Below, one piece after another: positions 24,959 to 33,770 of a stretch of DNA of 64,000 nt (position 1 is its first letter; each line of letters opens with the position of its first letter). Both the position numbers and the translations under genes were made by a program. The stretch is taken from positions 127,386-191,385 of the forward strand of contig NZ_LMPD01000003.1 of the NCBI RefSeq assembly GCF_001424305.1, written 5' to 3'. Under the pieces are notes generated by a model. That model saw only the letters and a program-made list of their open reading frames with translations, searched no databases and had not been told where the DNA came from. Origin of the DNA: Pedobacter sp. Leaf176 (GTDB lineage: Bacteria; Bacteroidota; Bacteroidia; Sphingobacteriales; Sphingobacteriaceae).

Positions 24959-25459
24959 ATGAAAAAAGTAATTCTTCTGAGTTCGGTAGCAGTGGCCAGT
25001 GGCGTCTTGTTTGCGAATATCTTTAATTCAATGGTTATCGCAGCTGCCACCGATAGTGACATTCCGAATTCTGTTCTAGCTGCAAAAGAGTTTTTTAGAA
25101 CTGTAAATCCGGGGAATTTTTTTAAAATATTTTCTCCCGCAAGCCAATTTCTGACTTTACTATCACTTATATTATATTGGAGAAAGGCAAAAAACGTCAG
25201 ATTATTTCTGGGTATTGCTTTGATTTGCTACATATCAGGAGATATTTTAGCCGTTACTTACTTCCATCCGAAGACCGATATCATGATGTCTCAGCCAACT
25301 CCAGATACCGGAACACTTAAAAGACTATCATCTGAATGGAGCAATATGAATTGGGTACGATCGTTAATACTTTTGATCGGTGTTGTATGCTCTTTTGTAG
25401 CTGTCGATAGATTTTACGCCTTTAAATCAACCTCTAAACCTCCGGTTGAAAAAATTTGA
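24959..25459 (+). CDS. DUF1772-like four-helix membrane protein
   Basis: 166 residues with four predicted membrane helices at about 5-27, 58-78, 83-102 and 135-155. A conserved-looking NxxNWVRxLxxL element (SNMNWVRSLILLIG) resembles the DUF1772/anthrone-oxygenase-like superfamily. In that family members are small integral membrane proteins, mostly of unknown role. It starts after a long AT-rich leader and converges on a decayed hydroxylase gene. Confidence 0.7.
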   Translation: MKKVILLSSVAVASGVLFANIFNSMVIAAATDSDIPNSVLAAKEFFRTVNPGNFFKIFSPASQFLTLLSLILYWRKAKNVRLFLGIALICYISGDILAVTYFHPKTDIMMSQPTPDTGTLKRLSSEWSNMNWVRSLILLIGVVCSFVAVDRFYAFKSTSKPPVEKI

Positions 25460-25471
25460 TTAAAACCGTTT

Positions 25472-25879
25472 TCACGACATTAGTGCAAATACCGAAAAAA
25501 CCACACCAGCAAGCAAAATGCTGGGGACAGGCGGCATGAATAAACGATCCCGTTCTATCGGAAACTCATGGTGGTTTTCATGAAAAACATAGACCAATCG
25601 CTTTCCGAAGCCGGTAGTTGCCTGATAATGGAATAAAAACCGACTTAAAAAATATTCAAAGAAAGTCCAGCTGATCATTGCCATAAAAAATATTGATACG
25701 ATGATAATAGCCGAATACTGAAATTCAAGCAAAACATATAAAGTCATAAAAATACCGAGGAGGATATAATTGGCATGAATAACCTAGGGACGAGCCTTGG
25801 TCAATGCTTCCAATAACCCGTTTTTAAAGATTCTAGCTTGTCCGTTATTATTGATCTTCCTGGCTCCCGCGATATTGTT
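25472..25879 (-). pseudogene. Fatty-acid hydroxylase/sterol desaturase relic
   Basis: The frame 25747-25472 encodes the first half of a membrane hydroxylase: SWTFFEYFLSRFLFHY then LVYVFHENHHEFPIERDRL and LFMPPV, carrying the first histidine-box ligands (HxxxxH, HENHH). The frame continues upstream without change: GQARIFKNGLLEALTKARP, an in-frame TAG (25784-25786), then VIHANYILLGIF before the apparent ATG. So the N-terminus is split by a nonsense codon. The product ends after the first histidine cluster; the second metal-binding half is missing and the neighbouring DUF1772-like gene begins its antisense 3' end 13 bases away. It is a nonfunctional remnant. Confidence 0.75.
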
Positions 25880-26048
25880 CTATTAAGTAAAAAATTCATT
25901 GTCTGCGCTTTTTGGTTACAATAAATTTTTACTGTACTATTCTTATAACCCTCCGTATCTGGATCGGTGTCCCTGTTCCTAATTTAGGCATAACTGGGCC
26001 GTGAGTATTTTACCAAAAAACACTTTCTTTTAATGTAAAACAAACCGG

Positions 26049-27014
26049 CTACAAAGATCTTAAAGCCGGCAATACATGATTTCCAAAATCCCTGATAAAT
26101 TGCTCTTGTTCACGGTTTACATTGTGTAGGATAATCCGCTCAAAGCCGAGGCTCAAATCTTCCTTCAGCCAATCAACATGCTGATAAGGATCTGCAGAAA
26201 TCCGTACCATCCGCTTCATATCCTCTTGCTTAACAAATTCTGCAGCGGCATCAAAATGGGCAGTTGAGGGAAGTTCTCCGAGTACCGTGCCTTGAAATAT
26301 ATTGGTTCGCCATTGGTCATAAGCGCCGTTCAACGCGGAATTATCTGTCTGGGCATAAGAAAGCTGGACTTTTAAATGAATAGGTTTTCCCTCACCGCCG
26401 TTGCTCCGGAATGCATCGACCACCTGCTTAAGTTCATCAAAGGGCCGATGAACAGTAATCAGGCCATCTGCCCAAGCCCCAGCCCATTGGGCAGTCTCTT
26501 TACTTACCGCAGCACAGAACAAGCGCGGAAGTTGGCTGGGCAGTGTGTATAACTTGGCATTTTCTACCCGGATAAGGCCCTGGTGGTTTACTGTTTCCCC
26601 TGCAAACAACTGCCGGAATATGTCCACACATTCCTTAAGCCGCTGAGTACGAGTCCGCTTATCAGGCCATTTCTCTCCTGTGATCTGCTCATTGAGCGCC
26701 TCACCACTTCCCAGAGCAACATCAAACCGTCCGGGAAACATTTCGCAAAGGGTGGCGATTGCCTGGGCTACGATTGCAGGGTGATAACGCTGACCTGGCG
26801 CGCACACCATGCTAAAAGGTACAGAACTGGCCTGCATGGCAGCGCCCAGCCAGGCAAAAGAAAAACCGCTATGGCCCTGTCGCTTACTCCAGGGATGGAA
26901 ATGATCTGACGAAGCGATGGCATCAAAGCCGGTTTGTCCGGCGAGAACGGCACACCGCACCAGCTCACTCGGGGCGAACTGTTCGTGCGAAGCATGATAG
27001 GAAAACTGTGTCAT
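26049..27014 (-). CDS. LLM-class flavin-dependent oxidoreductase (TIGR03885-like)
   Basis: 321 residues forming a luciferase-like TIM barrel. ASSDHFHPW near residue 35, CEMFPGRFDVALGSGEALNE near 90 and SKETAQWAGAWADGLI near 170 follow the TIGR03885/TIGR03557 subfamily. The family binds FMN or F420; in Bacteroidota FMN is the likely cofactor. Start at 27014 gives a family-like N-terminus. The gene is 15 bases downstream of the TPP enzyme gene on the same strand, implying a two-gene operon acting on related carbonyl or oxidised metabolites (inference). Confidence 0.85.
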   Translation of the reverse strand: MTQFSYHASHEQFAPSELVRCAVLAGQTGFDAIASSDHFHPWSKRQGHSGFSFAWLGAAMQASSVPFSMVCAPGQRYHPAIVAQAIATLCEMFPGRFDVALGSGEALNEQITGEKWPDKRTRTQRLKECVDIFRQLFAGETVNHQGLIRVENAKLYTLPSQLPRLFCAAVSKETAQWAGAWADGLITVHRPFDELKQVVDAFRSNGGEGKPIHLKVQLSYAQTDNSALNGAYDQWRTNIFQGTVLGELPSTAHFDAAAEFVKQEDMKRMVRISADPYQHVDWLKEDLSLGFERIILHNVNREQEQFIRDFGNHVLPALRSL

Positions 27015-27029
27015 AGATTTATTCTGGAT

Positions 27030-28805
27030 TTATAGGCTGCTGCCACCCTGCATCGCTTGTTTTATCACCTGGCGGATGACCGACGAGGATTCCGGGTCTC
27101 CTTTGATCATCGCCCTGCCGAATTTACTGAGCATAGTCTTGTCCACATGCGGTGGAATAATAGGAACATTCGGATCGCATACTACATCCAATACTGCCGG
27201 ACGATCACTATTTAGCACTTCGTTCAATGCGACATCGATCTGATCCGGATGGTCAATTCGAATTCCTTTTAGCCCGACAAGCGTTGCGAAAGCAGCATAG
27301 TTTACATCAGGTATGTCCTGCGAAGCTTCAAATTTTGGTTCACCGGCAAGCATGCGCTGTTCCCAGGTCACCATATTCAGGTCACGGTTATTCAGTACGA
27401 TAACCAGCAAACCTGGCGTCGACCACTCTTTGAAGTATTTGGCGATCGTGATAAGTTCATTCATGCCAAGCATCTGCATGGCACCATCTCCGCTTATCGC
27501 TACCGGTATCCGATCCGGATAGGCAAACTTTGCAGCGATGGCATAAGGAATAGCAGGGCACATAGTCGCCAGGTTTCCTGAAAGCGAGGCCATCATACCA
27601 GACCTTATTTTGATATTGCGTGCATACCAGAAGGCTGACGTGCCAGAATCAGCCGTCAGGATGCAATTGTCGGGGAGCAAAGGAGAAAGCCGCTGCAAAA
27701 CCAGTTGCGGATTGACGGGGTCGGCTGCCAGATTTGCCCTGTCTTCGACGGTTTGCCACCATTCATCCACACGCTGTTCAATCTTTGTTCTCCAAACCCG
27801 ATCCTGTTTATGCCTCAAAAGAGGAATTAACGCCTTCAGCGTATCGCGGCTGTCTCCGAGCAGGTTCACTTCCATCGGATAGCGAATGCTAAGCATTTTA
27901 CCATCTATATCAATTTGTACGCCTCTTGCCTTACCGGGTTCGGGCAGGTATTCTGCATAAGGAAAGCTGCTGCCTATCATTAATAAGGTATCGCAGCCTT
28001 CCATCAGTTCCCAGCTGGCTTTTGTTCCGAGCATGCCGATAGATCCGGTTACATAGGGCAAATCATCAGGCAATACCGCTTTCCCCAGCAATGCTTTGGC
28101 TACTCCCGCTCCCAAGAGCTCCGCCACTTCCCTGATTTCTGCTTCAGCGCCAAAAGCACCCGCACCGATTAGTATCGCCACCTTTTCTCCGCTATTAAGA
28201 ACATCAGCCGCTTTAGCAAGCTCGCTTTGAGCAGGGATGACATGGTTTTTACTGTGACCCGCTCCGGTTACTACGTTACCATGCATCCTAGGGGGCTGTT
28301 CCAGAGCCTTCTCTTCCTGTATATCATTGGGAATAATCACGGCAGTTACTGTACGCTCTGCCTTTGCGATACGGAATGCTCGGTCGATTACCTGCCGGGC
28401 CTGAGCTGGATCAATAATCATCTGTACATACTCAGAAGCAACATCCTTGTAAAGGCTCATAAGATCCACTTCTTGCTGGTAATTGCTACCCAAAGAAGTA
28501 CCTTTTTGCTGTCCGATAATCGCTATCACGGGCTGATGGTCTAGCTTCGCATCATATAAGCCGTTGAGGAGGTGTATCGCCCCTGGGCCTGAAGTTGCCA
28601 TACATACGCCTACTTCGCCAGTAAACTTGGCATGTCCGCAGGCCATAAATGCAGCCATCTCCTCATGACGGGTCTGTATAAAACGAACGGAATCGTTTCT
28701 GTTCATCGCACCTAGCAGTCCATTGATACCATCCCCAGGGTAGCCAAATACTTTATCAATTTTCCAGTCGCCCAGGCGCTGTAGTATAAAATCACTCACA
28801 TTCAT
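27030..28805 (-). CDS. Thiamine-pyrophosphate enzyme, pyruvate oxidase/dehydrogenase (quinone)-like
   Basis: 591 residues with the three-domain acetolactate synthase/pyruvate oxidase fold. The catalytic glutamate lies in TRHEEMAAF (E48), the FAD/central domain spans ~190-330, and the TPP/Mg motif begins ISGDGAMQMLGMNEL (~436) and ends near VLNNRDL. The overall sequence and C-terminal VPIIPPHVD resemble PoxB-type enzymes and their bacterial relatives that decarboxylate pyruvate to acetate or acetyl phosphate. Substrate not certain. Cytoplasmic, possibly peripheral membrane. First gene of an operon with an LLM flavoprotein. Confidence 0.88.
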   Translation of the reverse strand: MNVSDFILQRLGDWKIDKVFGYPGDGINGLLGAMNRNDSVRFIQTRHEEMAAFMACGHAKFTGEVGVCMATSGPGAIHLLNGLYDAKLDHQPVIAIIGQQKGTSLGSNYQQEVDLMSLYKDVASEYVQMIIDPAQARQVIDRAFRIAKAERTVTAVIIPNDIQEEKALEQPPRMHGNVVTGAGHSKNHVIPAQSELAKAADVLNSGEKVAILIGAGAFGAEAEIREVAELLGAGVAKALLGKAVLPDDLPYVTGSIGMLGTKASWELMEGCDTLLMIGSSFPYAEYLPEPGKARGVQIDIDGKMLSIRYPMEVNLLGDSRDTLKALIPLLRHKQDRVWRTKIEQRVDEWWQTVEDRANLAADPVNPQLVLQRLSPLLPDNCILTADSGTSAFWYARNIKIRSGMMASLSGNLATMCPAIPYAIAAKFAYPDRIPVAISGDGAMQMLGMNELITIAKYFKEWSTPGLLVIVLNNRDLNMVTWEQRMLAGEPKFEASQDIPDVNYAAFATLVGLKGIRIDHPDQIDVALNEVLNSDRPAVLDVVCDPNVPIIPPHVDKTMLSKFGRAMIKGDPESSSVIRQVIKQAMQGGSSL

Positions 28806-28857
28806 AATGTTATCACAATTAACAGGTTTTAGGTGACCAACTTAAGATTGTCCCCAA

Positions 28858-28950
28858 TCACAACCCAATGCTACTGTTCCCCACTTCTGTTAGTTCCTCA
28901 CCTTCTTTCTGCTCATGATTAGCCTTGATGTATTTCCTGCTATTCTCCAT
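28858..28950 (-). CDS. Possible micro-protein upstream of the TPP enzyme gene
   Basis: A 30-residue frame from ATG (28950) to TGA (28858-28860), ending 52 bases before the TPP enzyme start. The peptide is charged and hydrophilic (MENSRKYIKANHEQKEGEEL then TEVGNSSIGL) and has a natural amino-acid composition, including an open but start-less extension upstream. It may be a real micro-protein or leader peptide. It is unrecognised, and chance is a live alternative. Confidence 0.25.
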   Translation of the reverse strand: MENSRKYIKANHEQKEGEELTEVGNSSIGL

Positions 28951-29410
28951 TTCATTATTCTTAAGGTGAATAATTCTTTCTGTATTAAAAAACCCGTTAT
29001 TTTAATGGATTGTTTGGTCAGAATTATACTGCTTTTACAAAATAAAATACCTGCAAATAGACATTTTAAACTTAAAAACCGGTCGACTGATAATATAAAT
29101 AGCATTTAAAGCACAGCTTAAAAGAACATGAAATAAGAAAACAGTTATGTCCATGCCTGAACCCAGGTATTTGGTCAGCATTAAGATTTTAATTCTTTTG
29201 CTGATAGACCTGATTTGAAAAACCAATTTATGACGATTCGCTTCCCGGGCTTCATTTAATGTTTATAACCCAATTTTATTTTATTAATAAATAATTGCTT
29301 CTTACTTGTTTTTTCCCAAAATAATTTATTTTTCATTCGAATAAGTATATCTTGAAGCATCGGTGCCTTTACTATCAAAAAGCATACAAACCACAAGAGA
29401 CTGCCTATTG
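28951..29410. other. Intergenic region between divergent TPP operon and ECF sigma gene
   Basis: Very AT-rich, increasingly so towards the sigma factor gene. Promoters for both directions should be here. No repeat, RNA or convincing gene was found. Confidence 0.35.
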
Positions 29411-30025
29411 ATGTCAGAGAAAGAATTGAAAATTTTAGCGTTGTTTGCAGATATTGAGCAAGGAAGCAAAGTAGCTTTCAATGAGCTTTTTATGCTATAT
29501 CACCATAAGCTTCTTTCCCTGGCCAGGCAATATCTTAATAGCTTGGAAAGCGCAGAAGAAATAACGTCAGAACTTTTCATAAAACTATGGTTAAAACGGC
29601 ACAACCTGTCAAAGGTGATTCATCCGGAGATATATCTGTTCATCTCGATTAAAAATGCCTGTCTCAATTTGATCAGATCTGAAAAAAAAAGAAAATTGGT
29701 ATTCAGTCCATGGTCATCTGCTGAAGAATCCATAAATCAACAGATTTCAGATATGGCTGATGAGGAATTGCATACAATGCTTAATAAAGCGGTTGCGGCG
29801 CTTCCTGAGCAACGCCGAATTATTTTCATCCTGATTAAAGAAGATGGATTAAAAAGCAAGGCAGTGGCAGAGATTATGGGAATTTCAGTCAGAACGGTCG
29901 AAAACCAGCTCTATAAAGCTGTCAAATCTTTAGCTGATACGCTTAGTTTATATTTAGGTTACCACCCTCAGTATAAGAAAAGGCGTGGCGTTACTTCGCA
30001 ATGGATTCTGTCTTTTTTTTTATAA
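29411..30025 (+). CDS. ECF RNA polymerase sigma-70 factor
   Basis: About 204 residues from the preferred start at 29411 (MSEKELKILALF); an ATG 48 bases upstream adds residues outside the family. Region 2 (FNELFMLYHHKLLSLARQYL, then AEEITSELFIKLWLKR) and region 4 (VAEIMGISVRTVENQLYKAV) are clear. It belongs to the Bacteroidota FecI-like group. Usually such a factor is held by the FecR-type anti-sigma encoded next (start 30068) and released when an STN-containing TonB receptor binds ligand. The two receptors downstream are the expected targets. Confidence 0.92.
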   Translation: MSEKELKILALFADIEQGSKVAFNELFMLYHHKLLSLARQYLNSLESAEEITSELFIKLWLKRHNLSKVIHPEIYLFISIKNACLNLIRSEKKRKLVFSPWSSAEESINQQISDMADEELHTMLNKAVAALPEQRRIIFILIKEDGLKSKAVAEIMGISVRTVENQLYKAVKSLADTLSLYLGYHPQYKKRRGVTSQWILSFFL

Positions 30026-30067
30026 CGGTAGTGAGTAGTTCTTAAATTAAAACTGTCTTTAATGTAA

Positions 30068-31114
30068 ATGCGTGGAATGATGAACAGACAAAAATTCATT
30101 AAATTATTCTCAAAAAAAATTTCGGGTGAAATCGACGCCAATGATCTAAATCTGCTGAACAAAACGGTCATTGAAGATGAACATTACAGCGAATTAGCAG
30201 GTCACCTGGAAAACTACCTGGGTAAACAAAATATACCCAATAATTCGGATAGTCAACACCAATTAAACCAAGTCTGGACCATGATTGATGGCAATCAAAA
30301 TGGACATCTTAGTGGCAAATACAACTATTCCGAATATAAAGGTTCTATTAGCTCACCGATTTGGATTAAGGCCGCAGCAGCTTTGATTGTCATCTCTTGC
30401 GGAGGTCTGCTGCTCTACAAGCTTTCTAAAATGGAAACTTCGCATGAATTTGAACAGTTAACGACCAGGGAGGTAAAAACCTTTAAAATGCTGGACGATG
30501 GCACCAAAGTCTGGTTAAACAAACATTCAACCTTGAATTACAATAAAGGCTTTGGGGTGGATGCACGGGAAATAACCATTGAAGGGGAAGCCTATTTTGA
30601 CGTAGTCAAAAATAACCGTATTCCCCTTTATGTGCATGCCGGAAATATTGATATTGAGGTAAAAGGCACCGCATTTAATGTTAAAGCTGAAAAGGGCAAC
30701 AAAGATATCGAAGTTGCACTGCTAAGGGGTCTCATTCAGATTAGTGACAGGCTGAATAAAAACAGCAGCTTGTTACTACACCCCAATCAAAAAATTGTTT
30801 ATAACACATGGCAAAAGGACAAAAATAAAAACCTCCAACTTAAATTAGTAAATCCATCTGCACTTTTAAATGAAACAAAATGGATTGCGGACACCCTCGT
30901 TTTCAGGAAAGAAAAGCTTAAGGATTTGGCCCGTAAAATGGAGAAAAAGTACGATGTGAGAATAGATATCCAAAGCGAAGCACTAAAGGAAAAACACTTT
31001 AGCGGGATATTTATAAATGAAACGATAGAACAGGCGATAACCTCCCTTAAATTATCCTACCCACTTACCTATACAATCAACAAAAGGTTGGTTGTGATTA
31101 AGGGACAGGAATGA
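30068..31114 (+). CDS. FecR-family anti-sigma/sigma regulator
   Basis: 348 residues. A cytoplasmic N-terminal helical region (1-~85), one membrane segment near 100-115 (WIKAAAALIVISCGGLLLY) and a periplasmic FecR domain (~130-250: TREVKTFKMLDDGTKVWLNK, ITIEGEAYFDVVK, FNVKAEKG). It ends with a DUF4974 domain that contacts the STN domain (DTLVFRKEKLKDLARKMEKK). It transmits the receptor's ligand-bound state to the sigma factor. A closely placed ATG at 30080 is an alternative start. The stop overlaps the first receptor's ATG by four bases (ATGA), indicating translational coupling. Confidence 0.93.
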   Translation: MRGMMNRQKFIKLFSKKISGEIDANDLNLLNKTVIEDEHYSELAGHLENYLGKQNIPNNSDSQHQLNQVWTMIDGNQNGHLSGKYNYSEYKGSISSPIWIKAAAALIVISCGGLLLYKLSKMETSHEFEQLTTREVKTFKMLDDGTKVWLNKHSTLNYNKGFGVDAREITIEGEAYFDVVKNNRIPLYVHAGNIDIEVKGTAFNVKAEKGNKDIEVALLRGLIQISDRLNKNSSLLLHPNQKIVYNTWQKDKNKNLQLKLVNPSALLNETKWIADTLVFRKEKLKDLARKMEKKYDVRIDIQSEALKEKHFSGIFINETIEQAITSLKLSYPLTYTINKRLVVIKGQE

Positions 31115-33750
31115 GAAAGGCGATGGTGCTCCTTGTTCTGATGTGGATGGTAAATTTCAACATTTCAGCTCAGGTAAGAAAACTGACGCTAACACTACAT
31201 CAAAAACCGCTTAAAGAGTTATTTAATCAAATTGAAAAACAGTGCGGTTATGGTTTCATATATAGTGATGAAGTTGTAAAGGATACGATGAAAGCATCGC
31301 TAAATGTAAAAGAAGCACCTGTTTCTACTGTGCTAGGCGAGGTTCTTAGAGATCATAAATTGGCTTTCAATTTAATCTCCGAAAAACTCATTGCTATTGG
31401 TTACAGCAATAATCAACTGAAAAGCGGTGGTGTTTCCAAGTTCGCATTCGGTGGAATAATATCTGATAAAAATGGAGTCGGCATCCCTTTTGTGTCCTTA
31501 AGCTTGCTCCGTTCATCTGTTATTGTTGAAAAAATAGTAAGCGAAACTAATGGTCATTTTCAGCTCAACCATTATTTTTTACCGGCAGATAGGTACCGGC
31601 TACTAGCGACTTCAGTTGGTTATAAGCCGCTTGAAATTTCCTTCACCATCGCAGACACATCTGATTTAAAGAAATTGGTGATGTCTGAAGAGTCACAAAC
31701 TTTGCAGACCGTTACCGTGATTAATGCCAAACCACTCATCGAAAGAAAAACAGACCGGTATATTGTTAACGTAGAGAACGGTTCACTGGCACAGGGATTA
31801 TCAGCTTTCGAGGTTCTCCAAAAATCTCCGGGAATATGGGTCAGCCAGGATGGCAGCATCAGAATCAAAGGTAACCAGTCTGTATTGGTGATGATAAATG
31901 ATGTGGTTCAGCGTATGTCGCAAGATGACCTGGCGGAATACCTGAAGTCGCTAAGGTCTGAAGACATCAGTAAAATTGAAGTTATCTACAATCCCCCAGC
32001 GGAGTTCGAGGCTGCAGGAACAGGAGGCATAGTTCATATTGTACTGAAAAAATCCAGAAAAGACGGCATAAACGGGTCATTAAATGGCAGATATCAAAAA
32101 CAGGGCAAGCAATCCTTGATAAGCGGTGGAAGCTCCTTGGCTTACAAGGTAAAAAGGTTTTATCTATCTGCGAATGGTTCCTACACCAGTGACAGGAATT
32201 CTTCATTCGGTGAAGAAACCGTTTTTTACCCTGATGCAAGCACTTTCAGCAATAAAACACGCCGCAACAACCAGATCTCAAGATATCAATATCGCTTCAG
32301 TGCAGCGTATGAGATTTCGTCAAATCAAGCGATCGCTATCCAAAATACGGGCTCAAAGAACCAACCATCGCAGCTATTTCTGACAGATATTATTTATCAA
32401 TACCTTACCTCCAGGAATGGCTATGCCCGTGCAGATTGGGATAGGAACATTAGATTCAACAGCACCACACTCAACTACACATGGAAAATAGACACCCTTG
32501 GATCCTCGCTAAAAATAATCGGGGACTATTCCGAAAATTCTAAAAACGAGCAGAACAAACTTCTGGCAACTTACAGTAATCCATTTAGCAGTATGCAGTC
32601 TAGAACCTTAACGCCCAGCAGTACGGGAATCTATGCTGCTCAGATGGATTATACGAAAACCTGGGAAAATAAAACTGAATTGAAAAGCGGAATAAAATAC
32701 AGTTCTATTGAACGAGATAATGAGAGCATAAGCGAAAACTTTATTCAAGGCCTGTGGGTAAACAATCCACTAATCAGCAATCAGTTTCTTTATAAAGAAC
32801 AGCTGAACATGCTTTATACAACGCTAGAGAAAACTATTGGCCCAAACAGCATTAAGATTGGATTAAGAGCTGAGCAAACCCTTTCTAACGGACTTTCAGT
32901 CACATCAGGCGATGCTTTTAAAAGAAAATACTTTAGCCTGTTTCCATCAGTTTATTTAATGAGAACTCTAAATGAGGATAAAGGTTCATCGCTCTTCCTC
33001 AACTACTCCAAAAGGCTTCAGCGGCCATCTTTTAATGATCTTAATCCTTACCGCCTGCAAGTTCACGATTATATGGTTTTAACCGGAAATCCCAACTTAC
33101 TGCCACAATATTCGCATAACATTCAGGCGGGTTATAATTTCCTGAGCCATTACAACTTTGATTTATACTACTCTTCAACGAATAATCTGATTGCTTTATT
33201 AGCGAATACGATAGACAATAATGTAGTCGAATACAAATCATATAATTTTAGAGATGGTAGGGAATACGGGTTGAACTTAAATGCTTCACCGCGAATTTCA
33301 AAGTCCTGGCAGAGTAACTACAGTCTATCCCTTTACCGGGCTTCAACCTCTATAAATAACTTAGGCAATTCAAAGATTACGCTGGCGGCAAAATCTATGC
33401 ATACAATAAGCTTCAAAAAATTACCAACACTGGATATCATTTCAGAATATAAATCACCATCTGTTTCCGGTAATACCAGGCTCGGACATATGTTCTACCT
33501 GGACCTGATGCTCTCACAAAAAATACTTAAAGAAAAAGCTGTGTTGCGCATGTATCTGTCTGATGTATTGAATACAGTCCGTGAGAAGGAATTTTCGTTC
33601 AGCAACGGTACCACAATCGATTTTTATCAAAAGCGACAGACCCGCAACATCAGCCTATCCTTCAGCTATAACTTCAGCCTCGGCAATAAGTTCAATCAGA
33701 ACAATATCGAGCAAAGCAATAAGGAAGAAAACAGACGAATGGGTAACTAA
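31111..33750 (+). CDS. TonB-dependent outer-membrane receptor with STN domain (first of pair)
   Basis: 879 residues with a signal peptide (cleavage near NISAQ). An STN signalling domain (~25-95: LTLHQKPLKELFNQIEKQCG), a carboxypeptidase-regulatory-like domain (~110-190: GVGIPFVSLSLLRS), a plug (~215-310: KIEVIYNPPAEFEAAGTGGI) and a 22-strand-type barrel of the OMP_b-brl_3 group ending in SLSFSYNF. The STN domain links substrate binding to FecR. The gene overlaps fecR by four bases. Unlike SusC it has no SusD partner, so it more likely transports a small chelate or short peptide directly. The substrate cannot be deduced. Confidence 0.92.
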   Translation: MRKAMVLLVLMWMVNFNISAQVRKLTLTLHQKPLKELFNQIEKQCGYGFIYSDEVVKDTMKASLNVKEAPVSTVLGEVLRDHKLAFNLISEKLIAIGYSNNQLKSGGVSKFAFGGIISDKNGVGIPFVSLSLLRSSVIVEKIVSETNGHFQLNHYFLPADRYRLLATSVGYKPLEISFTIADTSDLKKLVMSEESQTLQTVTVINAKPLIERKTDRYIVNVENGSLAQGLSAFEVLQKSPGIWVSQDGSIRIKGNQSVLVMINDVVQRMSQDDLAEYLKSLRSEDISKIEVIYNPPAEFEAAGTGGIVHIVLKKSRKDGINGSLNGRYQKQGKQSLISGGSSLAYKVKRFYLSANGSYTSDRNSSFGEETVFYPDASTFSNKTRRNNQISRYQYRFSAAYEISSNQAIAIQNTGSKNQPSQLFLTDIIYQYLTSRNGYARADWDRNIRFNSTTLNYTWKIDTLGSSLKIIGDYSENSKNEQNKLLATYSNPFSSMQSRTLTPSSTGIYAAQMDYTKTWENKTELKSGIKYSSIERDNESISENFIQGLWVNNPLISNQFLYKEQLNMLYTTLEKTIGPNSIKIGLRAEQTLSNGLSVTSGDAFKRKYFSLFPSVYLMRTLNEDKGSSLFLNYSKRLQRPSFNDLNPYRLQVHDYMVLTGNPNLLPQYSHNIQAGYNFLSHYNFDLYYSSTNNLIALLANTIDNNVVEYKSYNFRDGREYGLNLNASPRISKSWQSNYSLSLYRASTSINNLGNSKITLAAKSMHTISFKKLPTLDIISEYKSPSVSGNTRLGHMFYLDLMLSQKILKEKAVLRMYLSDVLNTVREKEFSFSNGTTIDFYQKRQTRNISLSFSYNFSLGNKFNQNNIEQSNKEENRRMGN

Positions 33751-33770
33751 ATATATTTAAAGCATTGGAT

